DNA of 64,000 bases from Sphingomonas chungangi (GCF_013778325.1 NZ_JACEIB010000005.1:18322-82321); one strand, 5' to 3'; shown: positions 1-8,683, numbered from the stretch's first letter. Numbers and translations: made by a program. The notes: generated by a model not told the origin, from the letters alone.

Positions 1-144
1 GCGACCGTCGAGAACGTCACCAACACGCTGGCGCTGACCGAGGGCAATGTCCGCACGCTGACCTCCGGCACGGACAACGGCTATTTCCTCGGCCGTCCGA
101 TCTTCGGGCGCCATGCGACCATCACTGCCGCCTACAAGTTCTGA
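1..144 (+). CDS. TonB-dependent receptor, C-terminal end (partial)
   Basis: Frame 1 is open from the first base and gives 47 residues ending in ...GRHATITAAYKF before TGA. A terminal aromatic residue preceded by alternating hydrophobic and polar residues is the last beta-strand signature of outer-membrane barrels, and the stretch YFLGRPIFGRHATITAAYKF is typical of sphingomonad TonB-dependent receptors. The gene starts outside the window. It is followed by a strong terminator and then by a trehalase, so the receptor may import an alpha-glucoside such as trehalose. That functional link is inference only. Confidence 0.75.
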   Translation, partial: ATVENVTNTLALTEGNVRTLTSGTDNGYFLGRPIFGRHATITAAYKF

Positions 145-160
145 TAGCGTACCCCCAGCC

Positions 161-200
161 TGCCGGCCGGAACCGCGTACATGTTCCGGCCGGCATTTTT
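161..200 (+). terminator. Rho-independent terminator after the receptor gene
   Basis: A perfect 13-bp inverted repeat (161-173 with 183-195, arm TGCCGGCCGGAAC) with a 9-nt loop is followed directly by five T residues (196-200). It lies between the receptor stop and the trehalase start, only 12 bases before the trehalase ATG, so the two genes are probably not one simple transcript. Confidence 0.85.
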
Positions 201-212
201 ACGAGTATTCCT

Positions 213-1820
213 ATGAAGACTGCCCGCCTGCTCGCTTTTCTCCTCGCGGCGCTGGGGCTGATCGCCGCCGCGCCCGTCTTCGACCCGGCGACGAAGGTGA
301 TGGAGGTGTCGCGCGCGGCTGGTACGCCCGATGACGTCTATGGCCCGCTCTACAAGGCGGTCGAACTGGCGCACGTCTTCCCCGATTCCAAGACCTTCGC
401 CGACATGGTGCCACGCGATCGTCCCGAGGCGATCATGGCGGCGTTCCGGTCCGAGAACCCGCAGGGCAAGGAGGCGCTCGCCGCCTTCGTGGCGAAACAT
501 TTCCGCAAGCTCGGCGACACCGACCAGCAGAAGCGCAGCATGCGCGAGCATATCAAGGCGCTCTGGCCGATCCTCGCCAGGCCGCCGATGGCGGTCGTCC
601 CCGGCTCGTCGGCGATCCAGCTTCCCTACGCCTATGTCGTGGCGGGCGGGCGCTATCAGGAGATGTATTACTGGGACAGCTACTTCACGATGCTGGGCCT
701 GAAGGCGGACGGTGAGCAGCCGCTGATCGATTCGATGCTCGCCAATTTCGTCTCGATGATCGAGCGCTACGGCCACGTCCCCAACGGCACGCGCACTTAC
801 TATCTCTCCCGCTCGCAGCCGCCCTTCCTGGCGCTGATGATGGACCTGTCGGACACGCATGATCCCGCGCTCGATCGCCAGCGGCTCGCTGCGCTGGAGG
901 CCGAGCATGCCTATTGGATGGCCGGATCAACCTGCCTCGACGCGTCCGGCGCCTGCCAGCATGTCGTCAGGATGCCCGACGGCAGCCTGCTCAACCGCTA
1001 TTGGGACGCCCGCGACGCCCCGCGCGACGAATCCTATGCCGAGGATGTCGCGACCACGGCGGCCGCAGCGCCGCGCCCCGTGAACCGCGACCTGCGCGCG
1101 GGAGCCGAGAGCGGCTGGGACTACAGCTCGCGCTGGCTCAAGGACGGCGGGACGCTCGCCACCATCCACGCCACCGACATCGTGCCGGTCGATCTCAACA
1201 GCCTGATGTGGAATCTGGAGATGTCGATCGCGCGGCGCTGCACGGCGCTCGGCGACACCGCCTGCGCGGCGGATTTCACCAAGCAGGCCGATGTCCGCAA
1301 GGCGGCGATCGCCAAGTACCTCTGGAGCGCGAAGGACAAGCGCTTCGCCGACTGGGACCGCTCGACCGCCAAGCCGACGTCCGCGATCAGCGCGGCGATC
1401 CTCTATCCGCTGTTCGTCGGCCTCGCGACGCCCGCGCAGGCCGATGCCACCGCGAAGCTGACGCAGGCGCAACTGCTGGCTCCGGGCGGCCTCAAGACGA
1501 CAACCGTCCACACCGGCCAGCAATGGGACGAGCCCAATGGCTGGGCGCCGCTGCTGTGGGTCGGCGTCACCGGCCTCGATCGCTACGGCAAGACGACGCT
1601 CGCCGACACGCTGGCGCAGCGCTGGGTGAAGACGGTCTCCGCCTTCTACGCCTGCACCGGCCGCATGGTGGAGAAATACGACGTGGACAATGGACAGGCC
1701 GGCGGGGGGGGGGAATATCCCGTGCAGGACGGCTTCGGCTGGACCAACGGCGTGACGCGGAGCCTGCTCGACCGGCCGGGTATTGGGGCGTCTGTAGTGG
1801 AGGCTTGTCCTAAGGGCTGA
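213..1820 (+). CDS. treA: Periplasmic alpha,alpha-trehalase (GH37)
   Basis: 535 aa, the usual length of bacterial periplasmic trehalases; it hydrolyses trehalose to two glucose molecules. A signal peptide (KTARLLAFLLAALGLIAAA) covers the first 20 residues. Both family signatures are present: GGRYQEMYYWDSYF at about 145-158 and QWDEPNGWAP at about 437-446. The C-terminal GGGGEYPVQDGFGWTNG segment at about 497-513 carries the catalytic glutamate region. This segment is encoded across a run of ten G (1704-1713), and the reading frame stays correct only at the length seen here. No strong ribosome-binding site is visible before the ATG at 213. The preceding receptor gene may supply the substrate. 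Confidence 0.93.
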   Translation: MKTARLLAFLLAALGLIAAAPVFDPATKVMEVSRAAGTPDDVYGPLYKAVELAHVFPDSKTFADMVPRDRPEAIMAAFRSENPQGKEALAAFVAKHFRKLGDTDQQKRSMREHIKALWPILARPPMAVVPGSSAIQLPYAYVVAGGRYQEMYYWDSYFTMLGLKADGEQPLIDSMLANFVSMIERYGHVPNGTRTYYLSRSQPPFLALMMDLSDTHDPALDRQRLAALEAEHAYWMAGSTCLDASGACQHVVRMPDGSLLNRYWDARDAPRDESYAEDVATTAAAAPRPVNRDLRAGAESGWDYSSRWLKDGGTLATIHATDIVPVDLNSLMWNLEMSIARRCTALGDTACAADFTKQADVRKAAIAKYLWSAKDKRFADWDRSTAKPTSAISAAILYPLFVGLATPAQADATAKLTQAQLLAPGGLKTTTVHTGQQWDEPNGWAPLLWVGVTGLDRYGKTTLADTLAQRWVKTVSAFYACTGRMVEKYDVDNGQAGGGGEYPVQDGFGWTNGVTRSLLDRPGIGASVVEACPKG

Positions 1821-1827
1821 CCTGAAG

Positions 1828-1963
1828 CCCTCTCCCGCTTGCGGGAGAGGGTTGGGTGAGGGTCTTCTTCTTGGACGCGAGCGATACCGCTGAAAAAGAA
1901 GACCCTCACCCTCCCCATCGCTTACGCGACGGGGCCCCTCCTTCTCCCGCATGCGGGAGAAGG
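1828..1963. repeat. Composite palindromic intergenic repeat
   Basis: The 182-base gap between treA and the next gene holds three nested palindromes: CCCTCTCCCGC with its complement (1828-1838/1841-1851), a 16-bp inverted repeat (1854-1869/1896-1911, arm GGGTGAGGGTCTTCTT), and a perfect 24-bp palindrome (1940-1963, CCTTCTCCCGCAT and complement). The CTCCCGC..GCGGGAG core recurs at 11292-11323. I saw no coding potential here. Confidence 0.8.
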
Positions 1964-2002
1964 CCATTCGCGCCGCGCCCGAAATCCCGCTAAGGCGCCG
2001 CC

Positions 2003-3622
2003 ATGCTCCGCCTGACCGAACTCAAGCTGCCGCTCGATCACCCGCCTGAGGCTCTGCCCGCCGCCATCGTCGCGCGGCTGGGCATCGCGGCAGACGAGAT
2101 GATCGACTTCGCCGTCTGGCGGCGCGGCAACGATGCGCGCAAGAAGTCGGCGATCCTGCTGGTCTATACGGTCGACGTGACGCTGCGCGACGAGGGTGCG
2201 GTGCTCACCCGCTTCTCCGGCGACCAGCATGTCAGGCCGACGCCCGACACAAGCTATACCCCGCCTGTCACCGCGCCCACCGGATGGTCCGGCAAGCGCC
2301 CGGTGGTGATCGGCGCCGGTCCCTGCGGGCTGTTCGCCGGGCTGATCCTCGCGCAGATGGGCTTCCGCCCGATCATCGTCGATCGCGGCAAGGTGGTGCG
2401 CGAGCGGACGAAGGACACATGGGGCCTGTGGCGCCGATCCCGGCTCGACCCCGAGAGCAACGTCCAGTTCGGCGAGGGCGGCGCCGGCACCTTCTCCGAC
2501 GGCAAGCTCTATTCGCAGATCAAGGATCCGCGCTTCCTCGGCCGCAAGGTGCTGGAGGAGTTCGTGAAAGCCGGCGCGCCCGAGGACATCCTCACCGAGG
2601 CGCACCCGCATATCGGCACGTTTCGGCTCGTCACGATGGTCGAGAGCATGCGCGAGACGATCCAGTCCTTAGGCGGAGAATATCGCTGGCAGCATCGCGT
2701 CGAGGATATCCTGATCGATACCCGGCTCGACGGCACACGCCGCATCGAAGGCCTGCGCTTCCAGACCGGCGAGACGCTGGAGGCGGACCATATCGTCCTC
2801 GCGGTCGGCCATTCGGCGCGCGACACGTTCGAGATGCTGCATGATCGCGGCGTCTATATCGAGGCCAAGCCCTTCTCGATCGGCGTTCGGATCGAGCATC
2901 CGCAAAGCTGGATCGACAAGGCGCGTTTCGGTGCCTGCGCGGGCAATCCGATCCTCGGGGCCGCTGCCTACGCCCTTTCTCATCACTGCAAGAACGGCCG
3001 GACGGTCTATAGCTTCTGCATGTGCCCCGGCGGGCGCGTGGTGGCGGCCACCTCCGAGGAAGGCCGCGTCGTCACCAACGGCATGAGCCAATATTCGCGC
3101 GCCGAGTTCAACGCCAATTCGGGCTTCGTCGTCGGCATCGACCCAGAGCGCGATTATCCCGGCCACCCCCTCGCCGGCATCGCCCTCCAGCGTGCGCTGG
3201 AGGAGAAGGCATTCGTGGCGGGCGGCTCCAGCTACGCCGCGCCGGGGCAGACGGTGGGCGATTTTCTTGCGGGCCGGGCCTCGACCAAATTCGGCGAGGT
3301 GCAGCCGAGCTACAAGCCCGGCGTGACGCCCACCGACCTCGCCACCATCCTGCCCGATTTCGTGGTGGAAGCCTTCCGCGAGGCTCTGCCGGTCTTCGGC
3401 CGCCAGATCGCCAATTACGATCACCCCGACGCGATGATGACCGGCGTCGAGACCCGCACTTCCTCGCCGATCCGCATCACGCGGGGCAAGGACGGCCAGA
3501 GCCTGACGCTTCCCGGCCTGTTCCCGGCGGGCGAGGGCGCGGGCTATGCCGGCGGCATCCTCTCGGCGGCGGTCGACGGGATCAAGGCGGCGGAGGCGGT
3601 GGCGCAGGCAATGGTCGGCTAA
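2003..3622 (+). CDS. COG2509-family FAD-dependent dehydrogenase
   Basis: 539 aa. An N-terminal alpha/beta domain (about 1-90) precedes a Rossmann fold with the dinucleotide motif VVIGAGPCG at about 101-109. The conserved family block FGEGGAGTFSDGKL follows, and a C-terminal GLFPAGEGAGYAGGI segment contacts FAD. The length and these blocks match the uncharacterised COG2509 flavoproteins, which are widespread in bacteria and have no agreed substrate. The gene stands alone between two repeat elements. No signal peptide is seen, so it should be cytoplasmic. The family assignment is firm but the physiological role is unknown. Confidence 0.88.
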   Translation: MLRLTELKLPLDHPPEALPAAIVARLGIAADEMIDFAVWRRGNDARKKSAILLVYTVDVTLRDEGAVLTRFSGDQHVRPTPDTSYTPPVTAPTGWSGKRPVVIGAGPCGLFAGLILAQMGFRPIIVDRGKVVRERTKDTWGLWRRSRLDPESNVQFGEGGAGTFSDGKLYSQIKDPRFLGRKVLEEFVKAGAPEDILTEAHPHIGTFRLVTMVESMRETIQSLGGEYRWQHRVEDILIDTRLDGTRRIEGLRFQTGETLEADHIVLAVGHSARDTFEMLHDRGVYIEAKPFSIGVRIEHPQSWIDKARFGACAGNPILGAAAYALSHHCKNGRTVYSFCMCPGGRVVAATSEEGRVVTNGMSQYSRAEFNANSGFVVGIDPERDYPGHPLAGIALQRALEEKAFVAGGSSYAAPGQTVGDFLAGRASTKFGEVQPSYKPGVTPTDLATILPDFVVEAFREALPVFGRQIANYDHPDAMMTGVETRTSSPIRITRGKDGQSLTLPGLFPAGEGAGYAGGILSAAVDGIKAAEAVAQAMVG

Positions 3623-3630
3623 CCCAAAGC

Positions 3631-3720
3631 CCGTTCGGGCTGAGCTTGTCGAAGCCCTGTCCTTCCTTCTTCCAGCGCTGAAAGAGAAGGGCAGCCCTTC
3701 GACAAGCACAGGGCGAACGG
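3631..3720. repeat. 90-bp inverted repeat of a sphingomonad-type intergenic element
   Basis: The left arm CCGTTCGGGCTGAGCTTGTC at 3631 onwards and the right arm ending at 3720 are imperfect complements (CCTTCGACAAGCACAGGG...GAACGG). The element lies between two convergent stop codons (flavoprotein and divK) and could act as a bidirectional terminator. A related copy is at 41068-41150. Confidence 0.75.
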
Positions 3721-3726
3721 ATGGGT

Positions 3727-4098
3727 TTATGGCGAGGGTGCCAGCCCCTCCACCGCCTCGATGAAGCGCATCAGCGAGATCGGCTTGGACACATAGGACG
3801 CCGCCCCCGCCGCCCGCGCCTTCTCCTCGTCGGCGGGCGAGGCGTAGGCTGTCACCGCCAGGATCGGGATCGCGGCCAGTTCCTCGTCCGCCTTCAGCGC
3901 CGCGATCAGCTCCAGCCCGCTGATGTGCGGCAGCTGGATGTCCATGATGATCAGGTCAGGCATCACCGCGCGTGCGGCCTCGATCGCCTCCAGCCCGTCG
4001 CGCACCGGTGTCGGCTCGTAGTCGTGGACCTCGAGCAGGTCGCAGAACAGCTTCAGATTGAGTTCGTTGTCCTCGACAACGAGCACCTTGCCCGGCAA
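3727..4098 (-). CDS. divK: Single-domain response regulator DivK
   Basis: 123 aa, a stand-alone CheY-like receiver with no output domain. It has the acidic pocket ED at 9-10, the phospho-acceptor Asp53 in IIMDIQLP, Thr83 in AVTAYA and Lys105 in VSKPIS, all at canonical DivK positions. In Caulobacter, DivK is a polarity and cell-cycle regulator that modulates DivJ, PleC and DivL and so CtrA activity. It diverges from the DUF3572 gene with only 39 bases between the two starts, an arrangement conserved in alphaproteobacteria that supports the assignment. CheY homologues of other function cannot be excluded, but the sequence is close to DivK throughout. Confidence 0.93.
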   Translation of the reverse strand: MPGKVLVVEDNELNLKLFCDLLEVHDYEPTPVRDGLEAIEAARAVMPDLIIMDIQLPHISGLELIAALKADEELAAIPILAVTAYASPADEEKARAAGAASYVSKPISLMRFIEAVEGLAPSP

Positions 4099-4137
4099 AG
4101 CGGCAATCCTCCCCGAGAGAATGCAGAGAGATAGGCG

Positions 4138-4410
4138 ATGCGCGCGGCCGACACAAACAATCCCGACAGCGCGACGCTGGCGCTCTCCGCGCTGGCCTGG
4201 ACGCTCTCCGACCAGCCGCGCGCCGAGCGGCTGCTGGCGCTGACCGGGCTCGATTCGGATGAACTCCGCGCCCGCGCGACCGATCCGGGCCTGCTCGCCG
4301 CCGTCCTCACCTTCCTCGAATCACACGAGCCGGACCTGCTCGCCTGCGCCGATGCGCTGGACGTGACGCCCGAAGCCCTCGTCATTGCCCACAGGAATCT
4401 CGAAGCATGA
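4138..4410 (+). CDS. DUF3572 family protein
   Basis: 90 aa, all-helical, acidic and without a signal peptide. The sequence (SATLALSALAWTLSDQ near the start, LESHEPDLLACADAL near the end) matches the small alphaproteobacterial DUF3572 family, typically found next to divK. Its function is unknown; the conserved neighbourhood suggests a cell-cycle link but nothing in the sequence shows it. The stop codon overlaps the next start (ATGA), so translation is probably coupled to the HAD gene. This is the first gene of a five-gene forward operon. Confidence 0.8.
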   Translation: MRAADTNNPDSATLALSALAWTLSDQPRAERLLALTGLDSDELRARATDPGLLAAVLTFLESHEPDLLACADALDVTPEALVIAHRNLEA

Positions 4411-5057
4411 CCCGTCCCCTGCTGATCACCGACTGCGACGAGGTGCTGCTCCACATGGTCGCGCACTTCCGTGACTGGCTGGCCGAAGCGCACGGCATCG
4501 ATTTCGCCGTCGAACATGAGAATTGGGGCGACGCGCTGGTCCGCAAGGAAACCGGCGAGAAGGTGGCGATGGAAGAGGTGTGGCCCTTCGTCGACGGCTT
4601 CTTCGACACCGAGATGGAGCGGCAGACCCCGGTGAAGGGCGTGATCGAGGCGCTCGACCGGATCACCGCGCACGCCGATATCGTGGTGCTGACCAACCTG
4701 CCTGATCACCGCCGCCAGCCGCGGATCGACCAACTCGCCCGCCACGGCATCGGGCATGAGGTCTATACGAACCAGGGCGGCAAGGGCGAGGCGCTCAACG
4801 CCATCCTCGAAGCCCATAAGCCGCCGGTGGCGCTGTTCGTGGACGATCTCTCCTACCAGCATCATTCGGTCGCGAAGGCGGCGCCGCAGGTCTGGCGGCT
4901 GCACATGGTCGCGGAGCCGCTGGTGGCACAGCACCGGCCCAAGGCGGCCGATGCCCATGCCCGCATCGACGACTGGGCGGAGGCGGCGGACTGGATCCTC
5001 GCACGCTTCGCGGCGGGGCAGCCTGCGCCCTTGACCGAATCCGTGAACGAGGCCTAG
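4407..5057 (+). CDS. HAD-superfamily hydrolase
   Basis: 216 aa. Motif I is TDCDEVLLH at about 8-16, with the nucleophile and acid-base aspartates in DCD. Motif II is the threonine in VVLTNLPD, and the acidic motif IV is LFVDDLSYQH. A helical cap lies between motifs I and II. This is a haloacid-dehalogenase-type phosphatase of unknown substrate. It overlaps DUF3572 by 4 bp and is followed 10 bp later by the RidA gene, which points to one operon. No secretion signal is visible. Confidence 0.8.
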   Translation: MTRPLLITDCDEVLLHMVAHFRDWLAEAHGIDFAVEHENWGDALVRKETGEKVAMEEVWPFVDGFFDTEMERQTPVKGVIEALDRITAHADIVVLTNLPDHRRQPRIDQLARHGIGHEVYTNQGGKGEALNAILEAHKPPVALFVDDLSYQHHSVAKAAPQVWRLHMVAEPLVAQHRPKAADAHARIDDWAEAADWILARFAAGQPAPLTESVNEA

Positions 5058-5067
5058 CGCTCGGCCC

Positions 5068-5535
5068 ATGGATATCGACGCGAAGCTGGCCGAGCTGGGC
5101 CTCACTCTCCCGAAAGCGGCGGCCCCGGTCGCGGCCTATGTGCCGGCGGTCGAGGCGGGCGGGCTGCTCCATATCTCCGGACAGATCCCCTTCACCGAGA
5201 CCGGCGAGTTGATCACCGGCCGGCTCGATACGGTCGACGATATCGCCAAGGGTCAGGAGGCCGCGAAGCGCTGCGGCCTGATGCTGGTGGCGCAGATGAA
5301 GGCCGCACTGGGCGGATCGCTCGATCGGGTCGAGCGGATCGTCAAGCTCGGCGGCTTCGTCGCCTCGGGGCCGGATTTTGTCGATCAGCCCAAGGTGGTC
5401 AACGGCGCGTCCGAACTGATGGTCGCGATCTTCGGCGAGGCCGGCAAGCATGCCCGCTCGGCCGTGGGTGTCGCCGCCCTGCCGCTCGACGTCTCGGTGG
5501 AAGTGGATGCGATCGTCGCCCTTCGCGGCGCTTGA
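5068..5535 (+). CDS. RidA/YjgF-family protein
   Basis: 155 aa, the longer (about 150 aa) RidA subfamily. It has the GGLLHISGQIPF segment, the central LGGSLDRVERIVKLGGFVAS region and the C-terminal RSAVGVAALPLDVSVEVDAIVA, which matches the family signature RxAVGVxxLPxxxxVExxA. RidA proteins are cytoplasmic imine/enamine deaminases that detoxify reactive intermediates of amino-acid metabolism. Whether this subfamily keeps that activity is uncertain. It lies in the divK-flanking operon and overlaps the downstream phosphodiesterase gene by 29 bp. Confidence 0.85.
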   Translation: MDIDAKLAELGLTLPKAAAPVAAYVPAVEAGGLLHISGQIPFTETGELITGRLDTVDDIAKGQEAAKRCGLMLVAQMKAALGGSLDRVERIVKLGGFVASGPDFVDQPKVVNGASELMVAIFGEAGKHARSAVGVAALPLDVSVEVDAIVALRGA

Positions 5536-6289
5536 CCGGAGGCTCGTCGCGCCGCCGGATCCGGCCCGCGTCGGCTTTCTACATTCCCACGACATCGCGC
5601 ATCGCGGTCTGTGGGGCGGCCCGGTGCCGGAAAACAGCCTCGCCGCCGCGCGCGCGGCGGTGCAGGGCGGCTTCGGCATCGAATGCGACGTCCGCCTGTC
5701 GCGTGACGGCACCGTCATGGTCTTCCACGATGCCGATACCGAGCGGCTGACCGGCCGCGCCGGCCGCATTGCCAACATGACGACGCACGATATCCAGGCG
5801 CTCCGCCTCGGCGGCGGCGAGGAACGGGTGCCGACGCTCGCCCAGTTCACCGGCCTGATCGCGGGGCGCGTGCCGCTGCTGATCGAGATCAAGACCGATA
5901 CGCTGGCGCAGACCGCGCCGCTCTGCCTTGCGGTGCGCCGTGTGCTGGAGGGCTATCGCGGGCCGGTGGCGGTGATGGGCTTCAACCCAGAGGTCGGCCG
6001 CTGGTTTCTTAGCCACGCGCCGAAGATCGTGCGCGGGCTGGTGATGACCGAGCATCGCGAGAGCCGAGCCCGCGCGATTCGCGACGCGATCACGCGGCGC
6101 CTTGCGGTCCGGCGGGCAAGACCCGATTTCCTGGGCTATGACGTGCGCTTCCTCCCTTCGTCCCTGCCCGGCGCTCTTCGGAAGAAGGGACTGCCGGTCT
6201 TGAGCTGGACGGTACGCAGCGAGGCCGATCGTGCGACGGTGGCGGCGCATGCCGATCGGCCGATCTTCGAACGGCCCCGCACGGCATGA
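5507..6289 (+). CDS. Glycerophosphodiester phosphodiesterase family protein
   Basis: 260 aa. The GDPD domain is recognisable by IAHRGLWGGPVPENSLAAARAAV (first catalytic His, Arg and Glu), ECDVRLSRDGTVMVFHDADTERLTG (metal Glu and Asp, second His) and LLIEIKTD. These proteins hydrolyse glycerophosphodiesters to glycerol-3-phosphate and an alcohol, for phosphate or membrane-lipid turnover. No signal peptide is present, so cytoplasmic action is likely. I chose the ATG at 5507, which overlaps ridA; an upstream ATG at 5450 would add 19 low-complexity residues. The stop overlaps the next gene by 4 bp. Confidence 0.88.
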   Translation: MRSSPFAALDRRLVAPPDPARVGFLHSHDIAHRGLWGGPVPENSLAAARAAVQGGFGIECDVRLSRDGTVMVFHDADTERLTGRAGRIANMTTHDIQALRLGGGEERVPTLAQFTGLIAGRVPLLIEIKTDTLAQTAPLCLAVRRVLEGYRGPVAVMGFNPEVGRWFLSHAPKIVRGLVMTEHRESRARAIRDAITRRLAVRRARPDFLGYDVRFLPSSLPGALRKKGLPVLSWTVRSEADRATVAAHADRPIFERPRTA

Positions 6290-7419
6290 GCGAGATCTTC
6301 GCGCGCGTCGCGCCCAGCATCGGATCGATCGCGGCGGCGGACTGGGACGCCTGTGCCGGCCCCGACAATCCCTTCCTCAGCCACGCCTTCCTCTCGGCGC
6401 TGGAGGATTCGGGCAGCGCCGTCTCGCGCGCCGGCTGGCAGCCGGTGCCGATCATCGTCGACGGGGACGACGGCAAGCCCGACGGCATCCTCCCGGCCTA
6501 CGCCAAGAGCCACAGCCAAGGCGAATATGTCTTCGACCACGCCTGGGCCGATGCGTGGCAGCGCGCCGGCGGAGATTATTATCCCAAGCTCCAGATCGCG
6601 GTGCCCTTCACGCCCGTCCCCGGTCCGCGCCTGCTGCTGCGCGATCCCGCCGCCGCGCCCGCCTTGATCGCGGCGGCCGAGGCGATGGTCGGCGAGCACG
6701 ACCTTTCCTCCGCACATGCCACCTTCATCACCGAGGAGCAGAAGCCGTTTTTCGAGGCGGCGGGGTGGATGATCCGCACGGGGAGCCAGTTCCACTGGCA
6801 CAATGAGGGCTACCGCGATTTCGGCGATTTTCTCGCGGCGCTTTCATCCCGCAAGCGCAAGGCGATCCGCAAGGAGCGCGAGGCGGCGCAGGCCGAAGTC
6901 GAGATCCGCCACCTGACCGGCACCGAGATCGGCGAAGCCGAATGGGATGCCTTCTGGGCCTTCTACCAGGACACCGGCAGCCGCAAATGGGGCCAGCCCT
7001 ATCTCACCCGCCCGTTCTTCACGATGCTGGGCGAACGGATGGGCGATCGGGCGCTGCTGATGCTCGCCTATCGCCACGGACAGCCGGTAGCGGGCGCGCT
7101 CAATCTGATCGGCGGCGACACGCTCTACGGGCGCTACTGGGGCTGCACGGAAGAGATACCCTTCCTCCATTTCGAGCTCTGCTACTATCAGGCGATCGAT
7201 GCCGCGATCACGCACGGGCTGAGCCGCGTGGAGGCGGGCGCCCAGGGCGAGCACAAGCTCGCGCGCGGCTACCGGCCGGTACCGACCTGGTCAGCGCATT
7301 ACATCCCGCATGCCGGATTCCGGCGGGCGGTGGAGGATTTCATCGTGCGCGAGCGGCGCGCGATGGAGGAACAGATCGAGCTGCTCGACGAAATGGCGCC
7401 CTTCCGAAAGGAAGGGTGA
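6286..7419 (+). CDS. GNAT-fold acyltransferase of the COG3146 family
   Basis: 377 aa. The sequence has the hallmarks of the COG3146/DUF482 family: NPFLSHAFLSALEDSG near the N-terminus, SRKRKAIRKERE in the middle, and YRDFGDFLAALSSRKR with GYRPVPTWSAHYI near the C-terminus. The fold is a duplicated GNAT domain like that of FemAB-type aminoacyltransferases. Members are often labelled peptidoglycan-related on weak grounds, and the real substrate is unknown. It is the last gene of the divK-linked operon, overlapping the GDPD gene (ATGA), and is convergent with the Sel1-like gene. Confidence 0.82.
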   Translation: MSEIFARVAPSIGSIAAADWDACAGPDNPFLSHAFLSALEDSGSAVSRAGWQPVPIIVDGDDGKPDGILPAYAKSHSQGEYVFDHAWADAWQRAGGDYYPKLQIAVPFTPVPGPRLLLRDPAAAPALIAAAEAMVGEHDLSSAHATFITEEQKPFFEAAGWMIRTGSQFHWHNEGYRDFGDFLAALSSRKRKAIRKEREAAQAEVEIRHLTGTEIGEAEWDAFWAFYQDTGSRKWGQPYLTRPFFTMLGERMGDRALLMLAYRHGQPVAGALNLIGGDTLYGRYWGCTEEIPFLHFELCYYQAIDAAITHGLSRVEAGAQGEHKLARGYRPVPTWSAHYIPHAGFRRAVEDFIVRERRAMEEQIELLDEMAPFRKEG

Positions 7420-7423
7420 CGCC

Positions 7424-7717
7424 TCAGGCGGCGCGGCGCTGGTGCGTGGCAAGCCAGGCGCGGGCCATCTTCTGGGCCTCGACGATTTCGCGCGCGGTCA
7501 TCTCGTCGGCGATCTCGGCGCGCATCTCCTGCGCTTCGATCGAACCCGCCGCGCAGGCGAGGTTGAACCATTTGTGCGCCTCGATCAGGTCGATCTCGAC
7601 CCCGCGGCTGCCGGTCGAATAGGCGATGCCCAGTTCGAACAATGTCTCGGGATCGAACGCGGCCTCGGCGAGGCGGCTCTCGATCAGGAAGGCGGCGGAT
7701 TTGAAACTGCTTGCCAT
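7424..7717 (-). CDS. Small Sel1-repeat-like protein
   Basis: 97 aa from the ATG at 7717. An AGGAT ribosome-binding site lies about 9 bases upstream, so the longer open frame reaching 7768 is not needed. Residues of the type FELGIAYSTGS...LIEAHKWFNLACAAGS match one TPR-like Sel1 repeat, the kind used for protein-protein contacts. There is no signal peptide. The function is unknown, and the gene is probably monocistronic between convergent and tandem neighbours. Confidence 0.72.
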   Translation of the reverse strand: MASSFKSAAFLIESRLAEAAFDPETLFELGIAYSTGSRGVEIDLIEAHKWFNLACAAGSIEAQEMRAEIADEMTAREIVEAQKMARAWLATHQRRAA

Positions 7718-7819
7718 CTGCGTTGATCCTTTTCCACGCAGCTGGTTTTGGCGGCTCACAGCAAACAAATGGTTAACGCCGAAATTAGCGCGCTCTAGAC
7801 GATAGTCGAAACGGCCGCG

Positions 7820-8683
7820 TTACTTGCTGGGACTTACCGATACTGTGACCGGCAGATTGTCGATCAACCGCGCATTACCCATCCGCGCGGCCGCGAGCAG
7901 CCGTGCCGGCCGTTCACCCAGCGCCTCGATCGGTGCCAGCGTCTCGGCATCACGCAGCGAGACATAGTCGATCGGATCGAAACCCGCTTCCGACAGCCGC
8001 GCCACGGCGGCCGTCAGCGCACCCGCCACCGGTTCGCCCTTGCCGATCGCCGCTGCCGCCTCGCCCAGCGAGCGCGGCAGGATGCGCGCCTTGGCCAGTT
8101 CATCCTCGGTCAGATAGGCGTTGCGCGAAGAGAGGGCGAGGCCCTGATCGTCCCGCACCGTCGGCACGCCGACGATGTCCAGTTCCAGATCGAGATCGGT
8201 CGCCATGCGCCGGACGACGGCCAACTGCTGCCAGTCCTTCTCGCCGAACAGCGCGACATCCGGCTTCACCTGGTTGAACAGCTTGAGCACCACCGTGGCG
8301 ACCCCATCGAAATGGCCGGGCCGCGCGGCGCCGTCGAGCACCTCGGACACGCCCGAAACCGAGACATTGGTGGCGAAGCCGTCCGGATACATCTCCTCTA
8401 TCGTCGGCGCCCACAGGATCGTGGCGTTCGCCTTTTCCAGCAGCTGGGCATCGGCGCGCTCGCGGCGCGGATATCGATCGAGATCCTCATTCGGCGCGAA
8501 CTGCCTGGGGTTCACGAAGATAGAGGTCACCACCACGTCCGCGCGGCGTAGCCCCTCCTCGACGAGCGCGAGATGACCGGCGTGGAGCGCGCCCATCGTC
8601 GGCACCAGGGCGATTCGCTTGCCTTCGCTCCGATACTCCCGAACGGCATCCCGAAGGACGCTGAGTTCACGGATGATTTGCAC
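7820..8683 (-). CDS. panC: Pantothenate synthetase
   Basis: 287 aa. It condenses pantoate and beta-alanine with ATP to pantothenate for coenzyme A synthesis. The HIGH-type nucleotide motif is PTMGALHAGH at about 28-37. Downstream are VVTSIFVNPRQFAPNEDL, VALFGEKDWQQLAVVRRM and LALSSRN (the KMSKS-like region), ending with GNARLIDN. I chose the GTG at 8683 because GGAGGG lies about 9 bases upstream; the open frame extends another 81 codons but without family similarity. It diverges from mipZ across a 100-base intergenic region that must hold both promoters. Confidence 0.95.
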   Translation of the reverse strand: MQIIRELSVLRDAVREYRSEGKRIALVPTMGALHAGHLALVEEGLRRADVVVTSIFVNPRQFAPNEDLDRYPRRERADAQLLEKANATILWAPTIEEMYPDGFATNVSVSGVSEVLDGAARPGHFDGVATVVLKLFNQVKPDVALFGEKDWQQLAVVRRMATDLDLELDIVGVPTVRDDQGLALSSRNAYLTEDELAKARILPRSLGEAAAAIGKGEPVAGALTAAVARLSEAGFDPIDYVSLRDAETLAPIEALGERPARLLAAARMGNARLIDNLPVTVSVSPSK

